From NCBI GenBank assembly GCA_019310745.1, contig JAFDDS010000041.1:1-10651 (forward strand): a DNA stretch of 10,651 bases, in the 5' to 3' direction. Source of the DNA: Deltaproteobacteria bacterium. GTDB taxonomy: Bacteria; Desulfobacterota; DSM-4660; Desulfatiglandales; B25-G16. Positions 4,948-10,651 of this stretch are shown here, piece by piece. The position numbers were made by a program, and so were the translations under genes. Numbering within the stretch: position 1 is the stretch's first letter; every line of letters starts with the position of its first letter. Under the pieces are notes generated by a model. The model was not told the origin of the DNA, ran no database searches, and worked only from the letters and a program-made list of their open reading frames with translations.

Positions 4948-6597
4948 GTGGAAGAAGAAAGAGAAATTATGGAAGTAGACGTACTCTTTGTAGGTGGTGG
5001 CATCGCCAACCTAAGTGGTGCCTTTCATCTCTCGAATCTCATAAAGGCGCACAATAATAAGGTTGAGCAAGAAGGGAAAGGGGAAAGGCTTGACGAAATC
5101 ATGATTGCACTGCTCGAAAAAGGTACCGATATTGGCTCTCATAGTATTTCTGGGGCTATTATGGATCCTGTTGCCCTCAAAGAGCTTATCCCTGATTTTC
5201 TGGAAAAAGGTGCACCATTTGAAGGTAAGATTACAAAAGAAGAAGTCTCCCTATTAACCACAAAAGGACGCATTAAATCTCCTATAACACCCCCTCCACT
5301 AAATAATCATGGGAATTTTATCGTCGCACTTTCAAAGATAACCAACTGGCTCGGTAATTTGGTTGAGGAAAATGGCGTAGACATATTTCCCGGATTCGCA
5401 GGAACAGAGATACTCTACGACGGCAACAGAGTTATTGGAGTGAGAACAGGTGATAAGGGAATAGATCCAGATGATAATAAGAAAACAAACTTTGAACCAG
5501 GAATTGATTTACATGCCAAGGTTACTGTATTTGGTGAAGGCACAAGAGGGAGCCTCGCCAAAACACTTATAAAAAAATTGAATTTGGACGAAGGAAAAAA
5601 TCCACAGACCTATGTAGCCGGAGTAAAAGAGGTGTGGGAAACCCCAGAGCAAAGATTTGAGCCAGGACAAGTGTTCCATAGTATGGGCTACCCCCTTAAA
5701 AGTAATACATATGGGGGGGGTTTCATCTATGGAATGAAAAACAACATGATCTCAGTTGGCCTATTAACTGGACTGGACTGTGAAGACCCATTTCTGGATC
5801 CCCATCTTGAATTTCAAAAGTTCAAACTCCACCCTTTTGTAGCGGAGATATTAAAGGACGGCACACTTATCCAATATGGAGCAAAAACAGCCCCAGTTGG
5901 AGGATATTTTTCTATTCCAAAGCTCGCATTTGATGGAGGGGTTATTATTGGAGATTCAGCCAGCCTATTCATTAGCCAAAAGATCAAAGGGATTCACATT
6001 GCTATGAAATCAGGCATGCTTGCTTCTGAAACGATCTTGGAGGCACTTCTAAATAAAGATTTCTCTTCAGCCCAACTTGAGCGATACCACACATCCCTCT
6101 ATAAAAGTTACATAGGCAAAGAACTTCACAAGGTAAGAAATTTTCATCAGGCATTCCAGAAGGGTTTATGGATAGGTCTCATTAAAGCAGGATTACAGTA
6201 TGTGTTAGGGGGCAGGATTTTGAAAGGAAGACTTTCTGCAAAGGCCGATTTTGTCCACCAGAAAAAGGTAATTGATTTCTATGGAACTGCCTCTCCTCCA
6301 GATGAACAAAAAGGTATAATAAAATTCGACGGAAAGCAAACCTTTGATAAAGAGTCTGATGTGTATTATTCAGGAACAATCCATGAGGAACAGCAACCTG
6401 CCCATCTCAAGATACCTGATCTGAATATCTGCTATACTAAATGCAGAGAAGAATATCAAAATCCATGCCTTAGTTTTTGTCCTGCTAATGTCTATGAAAT
6501 GGAAGTTGATGAGGAGACTGGTACGCCGAGGATGAAGCTAAACTTTTCTAACTGTGTCCATTGTAAAACCTGCGACATAAAAGATCCCTGTAGCTAA
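4948..6597 (+). CDS. Electron transfer flavoprotein:quinone oxidoreductase (ETF-QO)
   Basis: This is a membrane-associated FAD and [4Fe-4S] enzyme that takes electrons from reduced ETF and passes them to quinone. The start is GTG 4948, with AAGGAGG (4933-4939) 8 nt before; an ATG at codon 8 is the alternative. The product is 549 residues. The FAD-binding fold opens with 'FVGGGIANLSG' (14-24) and Glu57 in 'LLEKGTDIG'. The family motif 'SHSISGAIMDP' follows at 64-74, then GGVIIGD (Asp336) and 'KIKGIHIAMKSGML'. The C-terminal cluster ligands are Cys511 (SFCPANVYE) and Cys536, Cys539 and Cys542 (NCVHCKTC), with the same 25/3/3 spacing as mammalian ETF-QO. Two oddities are seen. The third Gly of GxGxxG is Asn21, and the protein stops at 'DIKDPCS', without the usual family tail after the cluster (a QNINW...PEGGGGP-like segment). 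It heads an operon with a hydroxyacid dehydrogenase fusion and an acyl-CoA ligase; etfAB are not in view. Confidence 0.93.
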   Translation: MEEEREIMEVDVLFVGGGIANLSGAFHLSNLIKAHNNKVEQEGKGERLDEIMIALLEKGTDIGSHSISGAIMDPVALKELIPDFLEKGAPFEGKITKEEVSLLTTKGRIKSPITPPPLNNHGNFIVALSKITNWLGNLVEENGVDIFPGFAGTEILYDGNRVIGVRTGDKGIDPDDNKKTNFEPGIDLHAKVTVFGEGTRGSLAKTLIKKLNLDEGKNPQTYVAGVKEVWETPEQRFEPGQVFHSMGYPLKSNTYGGGFIYGMKNNMISVGLLTGLDCEDPFLDPHLEFQKFKLHPFVAEILKDGTLIQYGAKTAPVGGYFSIPKLAFDGGVIIGDSASLFISQKIKGIHIAMKSGMLASETILEALLNKDFSSAQLERYHTSLYKSYIGKELHKVRNFHQAFQKGLWIGLIKAGLQYVLGGRILKGRLSAKADFVHQKKVIDFYGTASPPDEQKGIIKFDGKQTFDKESDVYYSGTIHEEQQPAHLKIPDLNICYTKCREEYQNPCLSFCPANVYEMEVDEETGTPRMKLNFSNCVHCKTCDIKDPCS

Positions 6598-6609
6598 AAA
6601 ATAGCTACA
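6589..6609 (+). other. Perfect hairpin over the ETF-QO stop codon
   Basis: TGTAGCTA (6589-6596), loop AAAAA (6597-6601) and TAGCTACA (6602-6609) form a perfect 8-bp stem. It includes the last sense codons and the TAA (6595-6597). Only TTTAT follows, so it is a poor terminator. A role in mRNA stability, processing or partial attenuation between the two genes is more likely (inference). Confidence 0.6.
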
Positions 6610-6636
6610 TTTATAAACCAAGCAAGGGATATCATA

Positions 6637-9237
6637 ATGGATATAATGAGTGAAATTTCAAAGATAGTTGGAGAAAAAAATGTATTTTCTGATGCTGTAG
6701 AGTGCATTTGCAATTCGCGTGATATGTCGGTGCATGTTGGAGTGCCTGATCTTGTGGTGTATGCCCAGACCACAGAGCAGGTATCCGCTATTATGCAATT
6801 GGCCAACCAGGAAAAGGTTCCGGTTACTATCCAGGGTTCCGGTACAAGTGTCACTGGTGCCTCCCTTCCAGTAGAAGGCGGCATACTGCTGGATGTCCAT
6901 AAGATGAACAAGATTCTGGAAATCAATAAGCAGGATTTCTATGCACGGGTGGAACCTGGAGTCATCTGTATGGACCTAAATAAAGCCCTGGCCAAAAATG
7001 ATCTCATGTTTCCCCCTAATCCTGGGAGTGAACTTATTGCATCAATAGGTGGCATGATGTCTACCAATTCAAGTGGTCATCGGGCTGTTAAATATGGCAC
7101 AGCCAAGGACTATGTAAAAGCCCTTACAGTAGTTCTTGCTGATGGAACCATTATTGAAACTGGATCTAAAACACCCAAATCATCTATGGGCTATGATCTA
7201 AACCATGTCTTTGCCAGTTCAGAGGGAACGCTTGGGGTCATTACTGAGATAACAGTAAAGATTCAGCCTCTTCCGGAATACAGTGCCCTTGCCCTTGCAA
7301 TCTTTCGAGATCTGGATGCAGGAGGAAAAGCGGTGAGTGATATCATAGCCTCTGGGATACAACTTACCGCATGTGAAATATTGGATAAATACAGCCTCAA
7401 GATCGTTGAAGATTATATTGATAAAGATGTGAGCAAGATAGAGGCCATGCTGATCATTGAGTGCGATGGTGCCAAGGAGATAGTTGCCAGGGATATGGAA
7501 AGGATTGGTGCGATATGCAAAAAATATAATGTGGAGGACTTCACCTGGAGTGATGACCCGGTCAAAGCTGCCGAGATTATGGAGGCGCGTGGAAAACTGG
7601 TGCCAACACTGTCTCGAATTAAACCCGGCAACAGACTCGTTGCAATATCAGAAGATCCTGGCATTCCTCCATCAAAGATTCCTGAAACCATAAAGAGGGC
7701 ACAGGCGATAGCAGATAAATACAACCTGCTGCTTACCACCTTTGGCCATATTGGCGATGGAAATGTGCACACTACCTTTGTAACGGATATGCGAAGCCAA
7801 GATGAATGGGATAGGCTCAAGCCCGCCGTTGATGAACTTGCTGAATTTATCCTTGAGATGGGGGGTACTATTACCGCTGAACACGGAACCGGTCTTGCCA
7901 GGGCACCATATATAGAAAAACAGCTGGGACCAGCATTGGATGTAATGCGATCGATAAAAAAGGCCCTTGATCCTAATGGGATACTCAATCCAGGCAAGAT
8001 GGGATTAGACAAAAAGAAACATGATATCTATGACTACTTTGCCTTTAAACCCCTCTTAGAACACCCGGAGGGTCTTAACTCCTTTGGATATGATGCAGAC
8101 AATGAGATCCTTGCATGTATAAACTGTGCCTTCTGCCGCTTAGGATGCCCTACCTATGATGTTACCCAACTCGAGTCACGGAATGCCAGAGGCAGGACTA
8201 TCCTTGCATTCAACTTAATGACTGGAGAAATTGCGCCCTCTAAAGAACTCGCAAACTCATTTTATACCTGCACAACCTGCAATGCCTGCACCTATTTCTG
8301 CCCTGCACGGATCAAGGTAGATCAAATCATTCAAAAAGGACGTGAAAAACTCTTTACCTCCGGTTTTACTCCTGAACCGGTTACCGCACTGAGGGACAGT
8401 ATTTTAAATACCGATAATGTTTACGCAGCTACAAGGGAAGACAGGATTGCCATCTATCCACCATCTATCAAAAAAAAGGTTGAAACCGGTGACGTAAAGA
8501 AAAAGGCGGATACTCTTCTGTTTATGGGGTGTGTCTCAAGTTACTTAGATATGAAAATTGTTCCCAGCTTTTTTAAGATCATGGATGCCGCTGGTGTTGA
8601 TTATACAATGCTTGGAAAAAATGAGATCTGCTGCGGATTTCCCCTCCACCTGATGGGTGATCAAGAAAAATTTGAGCAAAATGCCAGAAACCTTATTGAT
8701 CTTATTAAGGCAACTGAGGCAAAAGAACTGGTAACTCCCTGTGCCGGTTGTTATAAAACGTTTAAAAAATACTATCCAGAAGCAGGAGACATGGGAGTTA
8801 AGCTTTTTCATTCCGTTCATTATATTCAAAAGCTACTAGAGGAGAAAAAAATACAATTGGGTGGTGATCTTGGTAAAAAGATCACCTATCATGATCCGTG
8901 TGATCTTGGTAGAACGTTTGAGATATTTGATGAGCCGAGGGAGATACTGAAGGCCATCCCTGATATTGATTTTGTCGAGATGAACAGAAACCGGTTAATG
9001 GCCCGATGCTGCGGAGGTGGAGGAAGTGTCATAGCGCTGGAGCCGGAACTCGCAGCAGATATGGCAGCAGTCAGGGTAAAAGACGCTGTAGAGGTAGATG
9101 CAGAGATAATAGTGTCTGGTTGTTCAGCATGCAAGGATAATCTCAGGAAAGGGGTAAAGGCCATTCCTAAAGATGAACGACCAAAGATCAAAGTGATGGA
9201 TATTACTGAGATAGTAGCCAACTCTATCATAGAGTGA
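6637..9237 (+). CDS. GlcD-GlcF type FAD/Fe-S oxidoreductase fusion (D-2-hydroxyacid dehydrogenase class)
   Basis: This 866-residue flavoprotein should oxidise a D-2-hydroxyacid (lactate, glycolate or 2-hydroxyglutarate type; exact substrate unknown) and relay electrons through iron-sulfur clusters. An FAD-binding PCMH/VAO domain covers about 37-215, with 'VTIQGSGTSVTGA' and 'IGGMMSTNSSG' (137-147). The FAD-oxidase C-terminal domain runs to about 465, with GDGNVH (373-378), AEHGTG (414-419) and 'ILNPGKMG'. Two ferredoxin-type motifs follow: Cys494/497/500/504-Pro and Cys545/548/551/555-Pro. Two CCG (DUF224) modules end the protein: Cys632, Cys665-Cys666, Cys702/705 and Cys755, Cys791-Cys792, Cys829/832. 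GlcD and GlcF are separate proteins in E. coli glycolate oxidase; here they are fused, as in some D-lactate and D-2-hydroxyglutarate dehydrogenases. ATG 6637 follows AAGGGA (6624-6629). The gene sits 39 bp after the ETF-QO gene, which suggests ETF as electron acceptor. No signal peptide is seen, so it is cytoplasmic. Confidence 0.93.
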   Translation: MDIMSEISKIVGEKNVFSDAVECICNSRDMSVHVGVPDLVVYAQTTEQVSAIMQLANQEKVPVTIQGSGTSVTGASLPVEGGILLDVHKMNKILEINKQDFYARVEPGVICMDLNKALAKNDLMFPPNPGSELIASIGGMMSTNSSGHRAVKYGTAKDYVKALTVVLADGTIIETGSKTPKSSMGYDLNHVFASSEGTLGVITEITVKIQPLPEYSALALAIFRDLDAGGKAVSDIIASGIQLTACEILDKYSLKIVEDYIDKDVSKIEAMLIIECDGAKEIVARDMERIGAICKKYNVEDFTWSDDPVKAAEIMEARGKLVPTLSRIKPGNRLVAISEDPGIPPSKIPETIKRAQAIADKYNLLLTTFGHIGDGNVHTTFVTDMRSQDEWDRLKPAVDELAEFILEMGGTITAEHGTGLARAPYIEKQLGPALDVMRSIKKALDPNGILNPGKMGLDKKKHDIYDYFAFKPLLEHPEGLNSFGYDADNEILACINCAFCRLGCPTYDVTQLESRNARGRTILAFNLMTGEIAPSKELANSFYTCTTCNACTYFCPARIKVDQIIQKGREKLFTSGFTPEPVTALRDSILNTDNVYAATREDRIAIYPPSIKKKVETGDVKKKADTLLFMGCVSSYLDMKIVPSFFKIMDAAGVDYTMLGKNEICCGFPLHLMGDQEKFEQNARNLIDLIKATEAKELVTPCAGCYKTFKKYYPEAGDMGVKLFHSVHYIQKLLEEKKIQLGGDLGKKITYHDPCDLGRTFEIFDEPREILKAIPDIDFVEMNRNRLMARCCGGGGSVIALEPELAADMAAVRVKDAVEVDAEIIVSGCSACKDNLRKGVKAIPKDERPKIKVMDITEIVANSIIE

Positions 9238-9255
9238 TGAGTATCGCAATCGTGT

Positions 9256-9313
9256 TTGTTGAGTTCATTGAGTTCATTTTATTTCATAGCAATAAACCAA
9301 AGAAACCCAACAA
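9256..9313. repeat. Imperfect inverted repeat with internal 9-bp tandem repeat
   Basis: Two 23-nt arms (9256-9278 and 9291-9313) match as reverse complements at 17 of 23 positions around a 12-nt centre. The left arm contains TTGAGTTCA twice in tandem (9259-9276). It fills much of the 106-bp gap between the oxidoreductase stop and the ligase's ribosome site. The design looks like a small dispersed repeat (REP/MITE-like) rather than an intrinsic terminator, as no U-run follows. Confidence 0.55.
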
Positions 9314-9343
9314 CCTCAAAAACCGCTGAAAAGGAGGATAAAA

Positions 9344-10651
9344 ATGACAACCAGTAAATGGATGCATGCAGGAACCGTTGTCAAAATGAACGCCATTAAT
9401 CATCCAGAAAAATTAGGGTGGCAGGATAAAAATAATGAATGCACCTTTAAGAAATGGAATGAGAGGGCATGCAGAATTTCTCATGGTCTATCAGACTTAG
9501 GTGTTTGCTATAAGGACAGGTTTGCCGTATTAGCATTTAACCGGGGTGAGTGGATGGACATATATGCCGGATGTGCGAAGGGGGGGCAAATCATAGTTCC
9601 ATTAATGTTTCGCCTCGCACCGCCTGATATGGAATATATCGTCAATCACGCAGAATGTAAGGCCCTTATTGTTGAGCATCCCTTTGTGGAAATGATAGAT
9701 GGCATAAAAGACAAACTTCCAGTTCCAAAAGATGCCTATGTTTATCTGGGAGAAGGCCCTATTCCCGATGGGTATATAGGGTATGAGGATTGGCTGGCCA
9801 AATCATCCCCGGAAGAACCTGATATCATTGTAGACAGCGATGACACATGGACCTTCATGTATACCTCAGGAACAACAGGAAGGCCCAAAGGTGTGGTCAA
9901 AACCCATGAAAGTTACCACGCCCAATATGTATTGAATAATATGAACCAGGGTGTAAGACCTACCGATAAAGTGATGCTGGTTATGCCAATGTGCCATGTG
10001 AACTCTATATTTTATTCCTTTCCCTATACCATGCTGACTGCCCCGGTATTTGTGTATAATATGGTGAGCTTTGACGCTGAAGACCTGCTTAAAACCATTG
10101 AGAAATACAAAATCACCTTTACCTCCCTGGTACCTACCCATTATATTATGATGCTTGCCCTCCCAGATGAGGTGAAAAATAACATCGACGTATCTTCCAT
10201 ACGACAATTATTAATATCCTCTGCTCCGGCCAGAAAAGATCTCAAGCTTGCGATTATGGATTATTTTAAAAATGCAGAGCTTTGGGAGGCCTATGGTACG
10301 ACAGAGGGCGGCTTAGTAACTCTTCTACGGCCAGAATATCAGTTCGAAAAACTTGGCTCTATCGGCAAGGAAATCTTTGGCACAGACAGAATTAAACTGC
10401 TTGATGAGGAAAGAAATCCTGTACCCGATGGTGAGGTAGGTGAGGTTTTTTATAGAACTCCCATGATCTTTAAGGAGTATTGGAAAGAACCGGAGAAGAC
10501 TAAAGAGGCGTTTGAAGGGGAATGGTCTTCAGCAGGGGATATGGCTAAACGGGATAAAGATGGCTTCTATGTCTTGGTAGATAGAAAAGCAAATATGATA
10601 ATAACTGGTGGAGAAAACGTGTTTCCATCCGAGGTAGAAAGTGCTGTCGGT
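9344..10651 (+). CDS. Acyl-CoA synthetase / AMP-forming ligase, 3' partial
   Basis: This enzyme of the ANL superfamily would activate a carboxylic acid with ATP to acyl-AMP and then to acyl-CoA. The frame is open from ATG 9344 (AAGGAGG at 9331-9337, 6 nt spacing) to the window edge, giving 436 residues of the usual 500-550. The adenylation motifs are YTSGTTGRPKG at 173-183 (P-loop), 'MPMCHVNSIFYS' (A4 region), YGTTEG at 317-322 (A5), GDMAKRDKDGF with Asp399 (A7), DRKANMIITGGENV starting at Asp413 (hinge, A8) and then 'FPSEVE'. The catalytic C-terminal Lys (A10) lies beyond the edge. The layout is that of fatty-acid, crotonobetaine or carnitine-CoA ligase-like enzymes, and the substrate cannot be named. 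Its place behind ETF-QO and a hydroxyacid dehydrogenase points to organic-acid or fatty-acid catabolism. Co-transcription across the 106-bp repeat-bearing gap is probable but not certain. Confidence 0.92.
   Translation, partial: MTTSKWMHAGTVVKMNAINHPEKLGWQDKNNECTFKKWNERACRISHGLSDLGVCYKDRFAVLAFNRGEWMDIYAGCAKGGQIIVPLMFRLAPPDMEYIVNHAECKALIVEHPFVEMIDGIKDKLPVPKDAYVYLGEGPIPDGYIGYEDWLAKSSPEEPDIIVDSDDTWTFMYTSGTTGRPKGVVKTHESYHAQYVLNNMNQGVRPTDKVMLVMPMCHVNSIFYSFPYTMLTAPVFVYNMVSFDAEDLLKTIEKYKITFTSLVPTHYIMMLALPDEVKNNIDVSSIRQLLISSAPARKDLKLAIMDYFKNAELWEAYGTTEGGLVTLLRPEYQFEKLGSIGKEIFGTDRIKLLDEERNPVPDGEVGEVFYRTPMIFKEYWKEPEKTKEAFEGEWSSAGDMAKRDKDGFYVLVDRKANMIITGGENVFPSEVESAVG

Noticed and set aside
6598..6636. 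Frameshift as cause of the short ETF-QO end
   Set aside because: None of the frames after the stop encodes the expected tail, so a single indel does not restore it.
7413..8012. 199-codon open frame on the minus strand
   Set aside because: It lies wholly inside the FAD/Fe-S oxidoreductase gene and its product is Ser/Ile/Leu-rich without any motif; the plus frame has conserved catalytic motifs there.
9866..10207. 113-codon open frame on the minus strand
   Set aside because: Antisense to the acyl-CoA synthetase, whose adenylation motifs run through the same bases.

Overview
The window is AT-rich bacterial DNA (roughly 40% G+C by eye). It holds nine protein genes and no RNA gene, CRISPR array or insertion sequence that I can see. 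Shine-Dalgarno sites are strong and classical (AAGGAG/AGGAGG), with some TTG and GTG starts. Hanks-type kinase/FHA signalling, a LysM-FecR envelope protein, an ETF:quinone oxidoreductase and a GlcD-GlcF type FAD/Fe-S fusion together suggest an anaerobic or respiratory Gram-negative of the Desulfobacterota, Nitrospirota or Planctomycetota kind. The lineage cannot be fixed from this window.

Region A (1-3386, + strand) is a phospho-signalling cassette. It encodes a Ser/Thr protein kinase (5' end off the window), a PP2C phosphatase starting at TTG, a protein with one canonical and one degenerate FHA domain, and an exported LysM-FecR protein whose start overlaps the FHA gene by 11 bp. Kinase, phosphatase and phosphothreonine reader form a complete write/erase/read set. 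The exported protein is the natural candidate for its envelope-side partner (inference).

Region B (3387-4947) holds short, unrelated genes. A two-CxxC zinc-ribbon protein lies on the minus strand, convergent with the cassette. Next is a small two-helix membrane protein with a C-terminal coiled coil made of 21-bp repeats, and then ndk (nucleoside diphosphate kinase) on the minus strand. Non-coding stretches at 3641-3921 and 4663-4947 hold candidate promoters and small repeats.

Region C (4855-10651, + strand) is a probable catabolic operon behind an extended -10 promoter. It encodes ETF:quinone oxidoreductase, an 866-residue FAD plus double [4Fe-4S] plus double-CCG oxidoreductase of the D-2-hydroxyacid dehydrogenase class, and an acyl-CoA synthetase cut by the right edge. 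The likely logic is activation of an organic acid to its CoA ester, oxidation of acyl-CoA and/or a 2-hydroxyacid, and delivery of electrons through ETF to quinone. The etfAB genes are not in the window. A perfect 8-bp hairpin sits on the stop codon of the ETF-QO gene, and a long imperfect inverted repeat precedes the ligase gene.

No wholly new system is evident. The points most worth following up are the four-gene signalling cassette, the ETF-QO that ends right after its Fe-S motif, the MamI-like small membrane protein and the intergenic repeat at 9256-9313.
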